Shown: positions 39,620-50,069, counted from the stretch's first letter. The stretch is 64,000 nucleotides of DNA from Tritrichomonas musculus (GCA_039105265.1 JAPFFF010000003.1:1178001-1242000), one strand, 5' to 3'. Numbers and translations: made by a program. The notes: a model not told the origin generated them from the sequence alone.

Positions 39620-42358
39620 TTTTGTAACGATTGACAATTCTTGGGTTATTTTCTCTGTTGATTTTATATCTGTTTTCAATGCATATTTTTCATCCGCTTC
39701 CTCTTTTGTATACAGGTTATCCATGTTTACCAGATTATTTTTTAATTCATCTAATGCTTCATTTACTTCATCAACAGTTGGGAATTCATTTAATGTAGTA
39801 GCTAGTGCGACATCATTCTTTTCTATCTGCTCTTGTACTCCATCTATCTTCTTATGTAAAGCTTCTATATCACAAGTATATGCTAAATCATTTAGTGTAA
39901 ATTCCATATGTCTCAAACATGTATTTTCTTTAATGCTGATTCCACCAACCCTAAGTTTATTTGGATTTGATATAATAAATACCTTATCATTCATGGTGCA
40001 GCTAGGGAAATCATTTGTTCCTTGATAATTTATTGCCCCACCAGTAATATTTATAGTAACTATATTCTCTTCATAATCAACATCATTGTATTCACTAATT
40101 TTTTGGACCAAAAACCTTGCTTTAATTGTTCCATCTGTGATAACATCTTCTGCTTCTAAATGGACCTCACCATTGACATATTTACCAACAACATCTATTA
40201 TGTCATCTCTAACCAAATCTGTCTTTTGAACTACTTCATCCAATGTAGGGTAATAACCAAACTCCGCCTCTAGCTCATTAACCTTCTCGGCGAGTAATTT
40301 AAATGCAGGCTTGAGTGAATCCCTAAACATATTGCTGATATCCATAGCACCACTTAATGTCAAGGTTCCTGTATCAGGGTTATCATTCTCATCTGTATAA
40401 GGTAATTCATCTAATTGTTTATATTCTTCCTCACACCAGGTTATTATTGGAGTAATATCTTTTGTGATAGACCTAGCGACGGTCCCAGACATGAAATTAA
40501 TAGCATTTCTAACTATATCGCTCAATCCTTTTGTTGATTTACGTGAGAACAATCTTTTAAGGAATCCTCCCCCATTCCCAGTTGCAAAACTAATACCTTC
40601 TGGAGCTAATTGCATTCCAATTGAACCTATTGAACCAGCTGTACCTGCAACACCAAATGCTAATGCAGTCCATGAAACAATTCTTAAATTATCCACATCT
40701 TCTTCCAAATGTTGGGTAACTGTTTCTGTTCTTGATACTCTTCCTTTTAGGTTTTCTATTGTTGTGTTCATTTCTTGGACATCATAGCTAATCACATCTA
40801 CATTGTTAGTTACCATATTTAAATCACTTCTCATTGTAGTAATGTTATCTGCAGTAATGATTTTAGAACTAGTGATGTTGTAATCAGTATATAGTGTTGT
40901 AGCAGCATTAGGATTAGGATACACTTCATAAAATTGCTGTTTTATAATATATTCGAAGGGATTTGTTGTAGGGTCCCAATTGACTTCATCAACAGGGTCA
41001 ACATATTCTTTGAATAAATAGATTTTAATATTTCGTGAGTCATTAGGGGTTGATGAAGCATAACAATATTCTACTTTTTCACACGAATCTAATAAGCCAT
41101 GAATGAAATACCATTTCTTATCACTCTTGGGGTCAAATATTTTCCCAGTTGGTCTCATAGAAAATCTGTTTGCTATGATTGTTCCATCTAAAGTGATATC
41201 AAGATAGAATTCTTCAACTTTTGCAATATCTAATTCACTCCCTGTACCATTTGCTTTATAGCATCTTATGGCTTCAATATCATATCCATCCTTAGTACCT
41301 CCATTACTTGTTTGGAAGCCTAATCCATATTTGGAAAAGTCTTCTATCTCACCGCTCTTTAGTTTTACTTTAGAATCTACTTTACACTTACCTCCATGAA
41401 TCATGTAATGTAGTAGGTTATCAACAGAGTAGTCATCTGGTTTTTTAACCAATTTCATATTTCTTTCACTCCTTTTGACTTGTATGTAGGTTCCATCTTC
41501 TCCATGTTCATTCTCCTTATTTAATCCATTAACTAATCTACCATTGATATGGCCTTGTATATCATCTCCTACCCATTTTGTACCATCCCAGCTTAAAACC
41601 CATTTATTACCAAAACAATATTCACTAAATTTAAATTCCAAGCCGTTAGGTATATTGTAATTATCATCTATGTCCCATTGCAATAGCCAATACTTTTTAT
41701 CATCTATTTGGACTTCACTAGTTAGAGTTGGTTTGTAAAGATACAATACATCACTCTTATGTAGTTTCAATGCATTGTCTGCTTTGATGATGGAGCACTT
41801 TATTGCTTTCTCTGTTTGGAGAGAATCTGTTAAATATTCATTCATAATACTCAGCTCACCATTCAACCATAAGGTATATGGATTAAATTCCAGACTACTA
41901 TCAAATGCTATGTTGATGTATTCAAATATGGTGCTGTTATTTATAGAACAGCCATTACTGCTTTTAGTTATGAGATGGCTATAAACCTTTCCATCCTTGG
42001 CATAAATATAAAATTCCTTCACTAAATTTCCATTCGTATCATATACTATATTCTTCCTCAAGACAATTTTGAAAATATTTGTTTGGGCTGTTATTTCTTT
42101 CACTTTATTCATGAAATCCTCTGGTATGTTAACAAATTTAAGAATATGATATTGGGTTGTTGATGACTCAAATGACTCGTATTGTATATTATTATTTTTG
42201 ATATTAAATTCTGGTATGCCATCTACTTCATTGAATAAATGTCCTGTCTGTACATTTCCATCTAAATCACTTAGGGTTAACAATTGGCTTGCTTTCCTAG
42301 TAGCATCTCCAACTTTAAATTGTATATCACCAATGAATTTTGTTGTCGTTGCGTCCAT
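39611..42358 (-). CDS. Giant fibre-like protein of Mav2 (915 residues)
   Basis: Related to the giant proteins at 42388-47847 and 6048-10016. Shared parts are a beta domain with WDIDDNYNIP, CFGNKWVLSWDGTKWVGD near residues 215-260, and FYEVYPNPN with TTLYTDYNI near residue 488. A coiled coil then leads to a hydrophobic glycine/alanine segment near residues 565-600 (ALAFGVAGTAGSIGS). Near the end is YTKEEADEKYALKTD, the Y-A-L-K fibre motif. A virion surface fibre is inferred. The start is preceded by ATTATTTTTTTGGG, the T-run motif common before Mav2 genes (T run at 42368-42374, plus-strand A run). Confidence 0.75.
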   Translation of the reverse strand: MDATTTKFIGDIQFKVGDATRKASQLLTLSDLDGNVQTGHLFNEVDGIPEFNIKNNNIQYESFESSTTQYHILKFVNIPEDFMNKVKEITAQTNIFKIVLRKNIVYDTNGNLVKEFYIYAKDGKVYSHLITKSSNGCSINNSTIFEYINIAFDSSLEFNPYTLWLNGELSIMNEYLTDSLQTEKAIKCSIIKADNALKLHKSDVLYLYKPTLTSEVQIDDKKYWLLQWDIDDNYNIPNGLEFKFSEYCFGNKWVLSWDGTKWVGDDIQGHINGRLVNGLNKENEHGEDGTYIQVKRSERNMKLVKKPDDYSVDNLLHYMIHGGKCKVDSKVKLKSGEIEDFSKYGLGFQTSNGGTKDGYDIEAIRCYKANGTGSELDIAKVEEFYLDITLDGTIIANRFSMRPTGKIFDPKSDKKWYFIHGLLDSCEKVEYCYASSTPNDSRNIKIYLFKEYVDPVDEVNWDPTTNPFEYIIKQQFYEVYPNPNAATTLYTDYNITSSKIITADNITTMRSDLNMVTNNVDVISYDVQEMNTTIENLKGRVSRTETVTQHLEEDVDNLRIVSWTALAFGVAGTAGSIGSIGMQLAPEGISFATGNGGGFLKRLFSRKSTKGLSDIVRNAINFMSGTVARSITKDITPIITWCEEEYKQLDELPYTDENDNPDTGTLTLSGAMDISNMFRDSLKPAFKLLAEKVNELEAEFGYYPTLDEVVQKTDLVRDDIIDVVGKYVNGEVHLEAEDVITDGTIKARFLVQKISEYNDVDYEENIVTINITGGAINYQGTNDFPSCTMNDKVFIISNPNKLRVGGISIKENTCLRHMEFTLNDLAYTCDIEALHKKIDGVQEQIEKNDVALATTLNEFPTVDEVNEALDELKNNLVNMDNLYTKEEADEKYALKTDIKSTEKITQELSIVTKSS

Positions 42359-42387
42359 TTAAAACCCAAAAAAATAATTCCTCTAAT

Positions 42388-45300
42388 CTACTCTATATTT
42401 GCACACTTCTTCTCTAATGCAGCAATTCTTTTCTCTAGGGTATCAATATATAAATCCTTCTGTTCGAGCATCTCGTTGACTTCTAGTTTAGTCACATAAG
42501 CAGTCATATCTATATCCTCTAGTGGATGCTTATTACTTGACTTGTTTTCCAGTTCTTTTATTTTCTCGCACATGAATGCTATTGTACCCTTTAAAGTATC
42601 GCGATATGTCTTTGCAATATTAATACATGTATCAAATGATACCATCATCTTATCAGCATCCTTCATTGTTATTTCAAGCTCGGGTTCATCATCTGTTTCT
42701 TCATGGTATGCCCATTCAAGAATCTTTTCTAATACGTCTTCATTAGCCAAAGTTTCAGGGTTATCATTACGACGGAACCAACTTGGAATATTAAATAATC
42801 CTATTCTATTTGCTACATATGCTTCTGCTGCTACTCCAGCTATTGCTGCTGCATCACCAGGATGATGTCTTACGAACTGCCACTGACCATGAAGGAATCT
42901 CCTAGCAACATGCCCTACCGCACCCATAATAACTTGTGTTGTTGCACTTATAATACCATCTTGCTGATACATTTCTATCACTCCATTCACAATATTTATA
43001 ATATGAAGTCTTCTTCTATCTATTGTAGCAACTACTGCTCCATTATATAGTACTTGTGTTATTTCTTCACCAGTTGTTTCCTCTAATGTGTCATTAAAGG
43101 CTAAAAGATTACCATGGGAGTAAATATTATCCATTAGTTCCCCTCTTTGTTCATCACTCATTTGTTCTATCATTCTTGCTGTTATTGCTGGTGTTGTTCC
43201 TGGTACTGTCCAAGTATCTGTTGTGGCAACCATATCATAATGTTGATATCTTATTCCATTTGCATTGACTTCTATTTGTGAATTTATTCCTTGGAATCTT
43301 ACCTGTCCTCCACTAATATTTGCTGTAGTTGGTGCTGAATAATCAATAGTAGCAACAATTGGGTCAATAGTCTCTCCTCTATGGTCAATAATATTTATCC
43401 ATGCTTCCATTGTTTGGTCATTCAAGTAAGGTTCTAAACCAATATCGCCATTTTGAACAAATGGTAAATCTAATCTATCTTGCATAGATAATTGTTCGAT
43501 TTCTCTTGCCGTATATGTTCTGCCTTCCCATTCTATTGACCACGTACTACTGGTTGCTCTATGTATTCTATCTGTCATCTCAATATCAGCTGGTCTAATT
43601 AGAGTCCTTCGTTGGAATACATTATTATGAATAATATGTTGGACATTATAAAATAAATCATACACATTAAATAACTCCCATCCATGATATTGTATACGTA
43701 AGACATCTGGATGACTAGCAACTAATGCATTTCGTTCTGCTCTTGTTAAATCTGCTATGTCTTCTAAGGTATACTGAGTTCCATCAATATCGATAACAGG
43801 AACTTGATTACGTAGTGCAATCGTAGTTGATGCCGTATTTGTCATTGTAGTCTGTGGTACTGTAATATCAGTTCGAATCTCATCTGTTTCATCTGTGACA
43901 ACCTGTGGCTGAACTTCTCTATGAGTTCTCACTAATGATTGCTCAGTTGTATTTATAGTATTTGTGGTATTGCCATTATTATTATCAGTGATTGTAATCG
44001 AAGATGAATTTATATTTAATGTTTCAGTCGTATTCGTATCTGGTCTACTTCTAAAGAAATTCAAGACATTAGAACCAAATGTAGCAATAGCACTTCCCAA
44101 TTGAGTTAAAGCATGTGTTGTAGAAAGAACAACTTGTGTTGCTAAAAAGGTTCCTATCGCTCCAGCAATAGGATTTTGAACTGTTGTTGTCATAGGTAAG
44201 AATCTTTGGAAAGTCATCTTTTCTGCTTTCAAGTCAACGTCAACCAAAAACTTTCCTTGAAATCCACTGCCTCCATCACCTGGATATCCACCTCCTCCAC
44301 TTCCACCTGGGCCTGGAAATGGTCTTGTTTGATAAGTATTAATATTCAGTGAATTGTTCGCCATTTTTAAAGTTGATAACGCACCTGCAAATGCAAGACC
44401 CATACCAACAAAATTTAACACCGTATCAACTACAAATAGCACATCTCTTAATGTCTTTGTGTATTCATTATATAATGCCTGAACTCTCATTTGTTCTACA
44501 AGATTATCAACAACCTTTTTCAATAAAGCGTAATCATATGCTAAAACATCTGTGATTCCACCAATAACATTTAAATCTCTTCTCATTGTCATAATATTAT
44601 CAGCCCATATAATCTTTGATGAATAAATATTATAGTCTGTCGTTATGGTAGTGCATTTTCTAGGGTCTGGTTCTACTTCATAAAATTGTTCTTGCAATAT
44701 TATATTAAATGGATTAACTTTAACATCAAATACAAAAAATTCTTTCTCCATGTATATTCGTATGTTCTTATGGTTAAATCCTTCAATGGTTTTAATTGAA
44801 TGCCTTTTTGTTCGCCTATATTTAAAAAATTCGATGCATGGATTATTACCATATACATTCATAAAACCTGTTAATACCGCGTTTACCTGATTACAATCCC
44901 ATTGTAATGTTGTTATGTCCCCATTGATATCTAAATCAACAAGAACATATAATGCGTTTGTAGTAATAACGTCATCTGGTCTACCAACCAAAATATACGC
45001 TCTATCCAAAGTCGCACCATCTTCATCAAATTTCTCAAAGCTATAGTCATTTGTACTTATAGTTATATTTTTATTCGTCTCAGTTCCATCTTTCTTTATC
45101 ACTCTCCAATTGGTAAGATATGGGTACAGTATTTCTGCAAAATTCAAGGATGAATGGTCGTCTGGCATATCAGGGTATACAGTTTCTTTAATACATTTGG
45201 ATATTACGTCAGTATGTTTAACAATAAACTCAATTGAACCTGTTTTATTTTTAGATTCGAACAACTTGGCTTGTATATTATTTATACAGTTATCTCCAAT

Positions 45301-47847
45301 CCAATTTTTTCCATCCCATTTCAATTCCCAATAATTCCCAAATAAATAATCTTTAAACCTAAATACCATATTCATTGGTATCTCATAATCAGGGTCAATA
45401 TCCCATCTCATACAATAATAATTAGATTCTTCATACACCTCAGATGGTCTATATAAATATAATTGGTCTGATTCCTTCAATGTAAAGAAATTATTGCCTC
45501 CACTTGATGTTCCACCACTTGGTACAGAATCACAAAGTATTTTACCATTGATTTCTAAATCACCTTTGATAATATATTTACCAAGTACTGGTTTTGCTTC
45601 ATCCAATGATGGCTTATCATCTGTTATTTTCACACCATAACATTTTAAGACATCTTCGAATCTATCGAATCCTTTTACAAAATCGGGTATCGCGACTGCT
45701 GATGAATTATCTGTTTTGACTTCTTTTGTTTCTTCTTTTGATAATGCCATTGGCTGCGAAGCAGACCCTCGCTGAAGAGCGAGTGGAGATGGTTCATTTT
45801 TTGGTTCCCAAACCCATTGCCCTTTATCTTCATTCCAAACAATGTCTCCAAAAACTTGATGGAAAGAATTTCGCGCAGTCACCAGGGCTCTTACAGCAGG
45901 GGTGTTTTGCGTTCTCCATCCTTCTATCCATTCCAAATGCTGTGATAATATAACCCATTCTTCATGTTGAATATCCCAGATAAGGTTATTAGGAGCATCC
46001 AATAATTCATCATGTATCCAATCATCATTTTGGAAGTCATATCCGTGTTCTTGCCATTGTGTATCGTATATATTCCAAGCTACATATTGACCCAATTCTG
46101 CATGATATTCTCTATTAAAGTATAGCATTTCATCTGTTCGCATATTTATATATTCATTCTCTTCAGTAAAGTATACCCATTCTTCATATTCATCGTTATA
46201 CCGTAAATGCCCTCTAGTTTCATTTTCAAAGATAGGTATTAATGCATGTTCCATGACGTCGCTTAATCCTTCTCTCCAACCTTCCTCGAAAGGATAAGCG
46301 AGATTAACCATTACCCATTCATCATGAACAACATCCCACATATAATTAACAGGTACATGAATGTTCCTATTTTGTCTCCATCCTGCAGGTCTATTCAAAT
46401 TATCATCTCTTTCTCGCCATTCATCATAGATGATATCCCAAACGTAATCATCGTTAAAACGATAATAATCATGCCCTCGGTCATCAATAGGTCTGTAAAT
46501 TGGTATTTGTTGTTCTAGGTTATATTTTTCCATTACTTCTTTGGCGATATCAGGTATTGAATCCTCATATAAAACAACATCATGAATTGAATCTTGAAAT
46601 GACTGTACTCGCTCACCAAGATTCAATCGGTTTATATTTTCGTCAATATTCCCAAAATGACTTTCAAAATGTTTATTTTGATTTATCATGTAGTTCGTTA
46701 ATTCATCAATCTCCTCTTGTGGAAGTCCTCCACCACCTCCTCCATCTTGATTACAATTGCATGATTTTAATTTCGAACAATAATCAGCCCAATAATTTAA
46801 TGATGCTATTATATTATTTATGTTCATCTGGATATCATTTAGGAATTGATTTAAACTGACCTTTACTTTTGTACCATCAATATTGTCAACTTTTATTGTA
46901 TGGTCTACTGTTAATGATGTCGAAAATAATTTTAGAGCTGATGCCAACCCATATCCGAGAACACTAGATAACAATAAATTTTGAATTATTTGGGGATAAT
47001 TTATGTAGTTATCTTTTTGATTTTGCATATAGATATCAATAAATTCACCAGGGCTGCTTACCTCTACTACTTCATCTGCTTTCACTTCTTCATCGCTATT
47101 TTTATATTTATATCCTATTGTCTTGAGGGTATTGTCTTGAAGATTGTAATGATATTGCTTTGTGCCATTTATAAATTTTTTCCAGTTTGTTTCGTTAAAT
47201 ACATCATATAATATTCTCGTTGTGTTTTGATTCTTTTTTTCATTCTTCATAATATTCATCAACATATCAGCTAAATTATAAAATGGCTTGTATTTGAGGA
47301 AAGGTTCAGTTGGAGAAGGTTTTGGTGGTGCAGTAGGAGTTTGAACATATTTTACAACTTCACATTGCCCTTTATCTTCATTCAATACTACTTGTTCATA
47401 TCCGTCAGCTGCACACATCAATTCGTTGTACATATCATGGACAGCTTCACAGGTTTTTGATTCCGCTTCGATAATGTCATTGAATGTATTAACACATAAT
47501 TCATCTTTGATAAGCTCTCTGTTGAACTCTACTTGTTCTGATTTCACTTCCATCAATGTATTTTCTGGCGCTCTGTATTCAAGTATTTGTGTAGATTTTT
47601 CAGTTATTGGAACGTCGCCGAATCCTTCAAGACTGCCTCCATTTTCAATGTAATCATTTACCACTCTTGATTCAACTTCAGCTTTATTGTATAGACAATT
47701 AAATTTTGGGTATTCATTTGGTTTATCATCTTGAGTAATATTTATTTGTTCATTTCCATCTTCATCTTCTCCTGCACATATTTCAAAACCATTTGCTTTA
47801 AGTTTAGATGCCACCTTGCTCTTTGCAGAATATAGTGTCAAAGACAT
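42388..47847 (-). CDS. Giant fibre-like protein of Mav2 (1819 residues)
   Basis: The largest gene in the window. The N-terminal ~370 residues are mixed, ending in a glycine-rich turn (QDGGGGGGLP). Residues ~465-680 hold about five Trp-rich repeats with cores such as YMWDVVHDEWV, LIWDIQHEEWV and YVWDIIYDEWR. Near 687 is the hairpin-derived PLALQRGSASQP. Residues ~790-1100 repeat the domain shared with the 915-residue protein (WDIDPDYEIP, WELKWDGKNWIGD, FYEVEPDP, TTDYNIYSSKII). A hydrophobic segment near 1120-1150 and a glycine-rich loop follow. The last ~50 residues form a coiled coil. A cell-attachment fibre is inferred. It diverges from the gene at 47867 with a 19-base gap. Confidence 0.75.
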   Translation of the reverse strand: MSLTLYSAKSKVASKLKANGFEICAGEDEDGNEQINITQDDKPNEYPKFNCLYNKAEVESRVVNDYIENGGSLEGFGDVPITEKSTQILEYRAPENTLMEVKSEQVEFNRELIKDELCVNTFNDIIEAESKTCEAVHDMYNELMCAADGYEQVVLNEDKGQCEVVKYVQTPTAPPKPSPTEPFLKYKPFYNLADMLMNIMKNEKKNQNTTRILYDVFNETNWKKFINGTKQYHYNLQDNTLKTIGYKYKNSDEEVKADEVVEVSSPGEFIDIYMQNQKDNYINYPQIIQNLLLSSVLGYGLASALKLFSTSLTVDHTIKVDNIDGTKVKVSLNQFLNDIQMNINNIIASLNYWADYCSKLKSCNCNQDGGGGGGLPQEEIDELTNYMINQNKHFESHFGNIDENINRLNLGERVQSFQDSIHDVVLYEDSIPDIAKEVMEKYNLEQQIPIYRPIDDRGHDYYRFNDDYVWDIIYDEWRERDDNLNRPAGWRQNRNIHVPVNYMWDVVHDEWVMVNLAYPFEEGWREGLSDVMEHALIPIFENETRGHLRYNDEYEEWVYFTEENEYINMRTDEMLYFNREYHAELGQYVAWNIYDTQWQEHGYDFQNDDWIHDELLDAPNNLIWDIQHEEWVILSQHLEWIEGWRTQNTPAVRALVTARNSFHQVFGDIVWNEDKGQWVWEPKNEPSPLALQRGSASQPMALSKEETKEVKTDNSSAVAIPDFVKGFDRFEDVLKCYGVKITDDKPSLDEAKPVLGKYIIKGDLEINGKILCDSVPSGGTSSGGNNFFTLKESDQLYLYRPSEVYEESNYYCMRWDIDPDYEIPMNMVFRFKDYLFGNYWELKWDGKNWIGDNCINNIQAKLFESKNKTGSIEFIVKHTDVISKCIKETVYPDMPDDHSSLNFAEILYPYLTNWRVIKKDGTETNKNITISTNDYSFEKFDEDGATLDRAYILVGRPDDVITTNALYVLVDLDINGDITTLQWDCNQVNAVLTGFMNVYGNNPCIEFFKYRRTKRHSIKTIEGFNHKNIRIYMEKEFFVFDVKVNPFNIILQEQFYEVEPDPRKCTTITTDYNIYSSKIIWADNIMTMRRDLNVIGGITDVLAYDYALLKKVVDNLVEQMRVQALYNEYTKTLRDVLFVVDTVLNFVGMGLAFAGALSTLKMANNSLNINTYQTRPFPGPGGSGGGGYPGDGGSGFQGKFLVDVDLKAEKMTFQRFLPMTTTVQNPIAGAIGTFLATQVVLSTTHALTQLGSAIATFGSNVLNFFRSRPDTNTTETLNINSSSITITDNNNGNTTNTINTTEQSLVRTHREVQPQVVTDETDEIRTDITVPQTTMTNTASTTIALRNQVPVIDIDGTQYTLEDIADLTRAERNALVASHPDVLRIQYHGWELFNVYDLFYNVQHIIHNNVFQRRTLIRPADIEMTDRIHRATSSTWSIEWEGRTYTAREIEQLSMQDRLDLPFVQNGDIGLEPYLNDQTMEAWINIIDHRGETIDPIVATIDYSAPTTANISGGQVRFQGINSQIEVNANGIRYQHYDMVATTDTWTVPGTTPAITARMIEQMSDEQRGELMDNIYSHGNLLAFNDTLEETTGEEITQVLYNGAVVATIDRRRLHIINIVNGVIEMYQQDGIISATTQVIMGAVGHVARRFLHGQWQFVRHHPGDAAAIAGVAAEAYVANRIGLFNIPSWFRRNDNPETLANEDVLEKILEWAYHEETDDEPELEITMKDADKMMVSFDTCINIAKTYRDTLKGTIAFMCEKIKELENKSSNKHPLEDIDMTAYVTKLEVNEMLEQKDLYIDTLEKRIAALEKKCANIE
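45754..45783. repeat. In-frame paired hairpin in the 1819-residue gene
   Basis: CTGC-GAA-GCAG (45754-45764) and CTCGCT-GAAG-AGCGAG (45768-45783). The reverse strand reads PLALQRGSASQP. An almost identical pair is at 58715-58744 in another gene. Confidence 0.75.
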
Positions 47848-47866
47848 TTTAATCTGAAATTAAATA

Positions 47867-48622
47867 ATGTTGTATTCAGTTCAGAGTCAACCAGAAAATT
47901 ACAATACTGTGAGAATGAATATTGATATACCGTGGAAATGTCCTTACGTGAAGTATTATGTTTCATCAATCAATACCAAGGCAAACATACTATTAACTAC
48001 AAATGATGATTATTTAATATTCCAGACATCTAATGGGGAGATTAGAATTGATTTCGAAGATATGTATGCGTATTCGTTTGCGTATTTGGTAAACTATTTG
48101 AACACGAATCAAAAAGTAAACGATGCAAGTCAACAAATAATTACCTTCAAGAATATTAACAATAGAACATTATCACTGAAGGCAAGTCAAAATATAAAAT
48201 TTAAGGAAGGTAGTCATAGAGCGAAATTAATTACAGGATTGTTCAATACTAAATTGGGGCATGTATTTTCAAATGGAGTTGAATGTGAGGTACCAGATTT
48301 ACCAATTCTAGATTTTGCTAATAAATTATATTTGGTATCATTACAGGGAGTTGCAACGCATTCATCAATTGGAAAGCAAGAATATACACCATCAATTATT
48401 GCAAATATAGATACAATGATAATGGACCAAGAAGCACTAATAGTGAATTATGATTTAACTAAACCAATCAAAGTTAAAGTCAACACCGATTCACTAAAGT
48501 TATTAGAGATGAGATTAGTTGATTTTATGTTCCAGCCAGTAATCTTAAAATCGCCATTGTTCATCACATTAAAGATAAAGCCAGCCACTGAAGCAAACAT
48601 GTATGACGTGCTTACAAAATAA
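47867..48622 (+). CDS. Candidate minor capsid protein (beta-rich), Mav2
   Basis: 251 residues, strongly beta-patterned with few helices. It begins MLYSVQSQPENYNTVRMNID and ends with MRLVDFMFQPVILKSPLFIT followed by LKIKP, the strand-turn-strand end typical of small viral jelly-roll proteins and recalling the FTLFLKFEY end of the Mav1 protein at 10122-10463. A vertex or minor capsid role is inferred. It is the only forward gene in the left half of Mav2 and shares a 19-base divergent region with the giant fibre gene. Confidence 0.6.
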   Translation: MLYSVQSQPENYNTVRMNIDIPWKCPYVKYYVSSINTKANILLTTNDDYLIFQTSNGEIRIDFEDMYAYSFAYLVNYLNTNQKVNDASQQIITFKNINNRTLSLKASQNIKFKEGSHRAKLITGLFNTKLGHVFSNGVECEVPDLPILDFANKLYLVSLQGVATHSSIGKQEYTPSIIANIDTMIMDQEALIVNYDLTKPIKVKVNTDSLKLLEMRLVDFMFQPVILKSPLFITLKIKPATEANMYDVLTK

Positions 48623-48690
48623 ATAATGATATGAAACATACTTAATGTATCACATAAAATATATATTATATGTAATATATTTTTTTGTGA

Positions 48691-48731
48691 GCAGCGAAGC
48701 TGCGAACTATCAGGGGGCCTTCGGCCCCCTG
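48691..48731. repeat. Intergenic paired hairpins after the 47867-48622 gene
   Basis: GCAGC-GAA-GCTGC (48691-48703) and CAGGGGGCC-TTC-GGCCCCCTG (48711-48731), among the most GC-rich bases in the window. They lie ~70 bases past the stop. They may form a terminator-like or mobile double-hairpin element. GGCTCGTCGCAGGCGCGGCC follows. Confidence 0.7.
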
Positions 48732-48845
48732 GCTCGTCGCAGGCGCGGCCAAATATCATCTCAAAAAGTTCCATCCACCAAAAATTGAGAAGAAAGCATT
48801 CAATTTCAATGTAAAAATATGATTTTATAAAATAATTTATAAAAA

Positions 48846-49258
48846 TTGAATAGGCAGATTATGCAAAAAATTGAATAGGCAGTTTGTGCAAAAATTGAAT
48901 AGACAGTTTGTGCTATCCCTCTCAAAATTGACGGACCCATATCTCGATGAATATTCAATATTTTTGAATAGTTTATGTGAAGAAAATTTTCAGAAATGAA
49001 TAAAGAATTTATATATTCAATTGCAATCAAAAAGCTTTATCAGAAATTGAGATAATCACATAATATTAAAAAATTTTTCAAAATTTAATCTTTGTGAACC
49101 AAAAAGTATGTATTTGTGAACCAATAAGATATCTTTGTGAACCAAAAAGTATGTATTTGTGAACCAATAAGTATACCTTTTGAACCACTAAGATATACCT
49201 TGTGAACCAATAAGATATCTTTGTGAACCACTAAGATATACCTTGTGTATCACTAGGA
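48846..49258. repeat. Two short tandem repeats in a gene-free part of Mav2
   Basis: At 48846-48918 a ~31-bp unit (AATTGAATAGGCAGTTTGTG) occurs three times. At 49094-49258 a 22-26-bp unit (TTTGTGAACCAATAAGATAT) occurs about seven times. No gene is supported between 48732 and 49581; a 74-codon reverse frame at 48806-49030 is low-complexity and partly repeat. Confidence 0.75.
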
Positions 49259-49581
49259 TATTATAAATGAAAATTTTACTTCATATCATTATTTTCAATT
49301 CAAAGAATTTTTTTATGACCAATTTTCGGTGAACCAATTTTTTGGCAGCAAACTTTTCTATAGAAAATATGATGAAGCAAAATTTAAAAATTATAAATCA
49401 AAAAAAATTTATATAGAGGTTGAACAAGAATGGTTCAATTTTTGGTCTAGTTTTTGGTCCATCTAATTTTTAATCAAAAACACCCCAAATTTAACTGTTT
49501 TTCAAATGAAATCAATAAATATTATCAAAAAAATTACAATTTATCAAAATTTCTAACCAAAATATCTCAAAACAAAATTGG

Positions 49582-49929
49582 TCAATGGACCAAATTTTTG
49601 GTCCACTTCACAACTCTAGGGCATTGGTATGAAATATATGTTCTAATTATATAAATCATTTCGTTAACATTACCAACAAAATATTCATTACCAATCCAAG
49701 TTTTTCCATCTTTTGTTGTTGCTCTCTCATAATTCTCTTCGAATATAGTTATTAATTCTTTTTCAACTTTTACCGAATCACTAACCGCTTCCACTAAATA
49801 CACTTCACTATCTTTAGGATATTGTCCCATTCTTGTTGCAATTTTATTTGTTCTACCAATTTTATATACAGGTTGATTAGCGTAAGCAAATTCTCTTTCA
49901 CGAATTAAATAAATATACTCTACAGACAT
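49582..49929 (-). CDS. T5orf172 / GIY-YIG-like nuclease-family protein
   Basis: 115 residues from MSVEYIYLIREREF. The pattern YIYLIREREF...YKIGRT...YPKDSEVYLV...VEKELITIFEENY is that of the T5orf172/MUG113 branch of the GIY-YIG superfamily, frequent in phages and large DNA viruses. Members are predicted endonucleases, sometimes homing-type. The start at this Met is preferred to one nine codons upstream because an ATTTTTTG motif stands 30 bases before it and the domain begins immediately. It sits beside the polymerase gene in a repeat-rich accessory gap. Confidence 0.8.
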   Translation of the reverse strand: MSVEYIYLIREREFAYANQPVYKIGRTNKIATRMGQYPKDSEVYLVEAVSDSVKVEKELITIFEENYERATTKDGKTWIGNEYFVGNVNEMIYIIRTYISYQCPRVVKWTKNLVH

Positions 49930-50069
49930 TTTGAGAAAATATAAATGTACTTTCAAAAAATTATATGGGCAGGTGTTTCTATATTTTTACATTCTACATT
50001 TTTATTTTTCTGTTCAGCTATAATTTTTATAGCGTGATAATTTTTTTAGCTTTTTTAATTTCATTGTAA

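Noticed and set aside
48448-48774. 108-codon reverse frame over the double hairpin
   Set aside because: Mostly antisense to the 47867-48622 gene and starts in the hairpins.
48806-49030. 74-codon reverse frame in the accessory gap of Mav2
   Set aside because: Low complexity and partly built on the 31-bp repeat; no leader motif.
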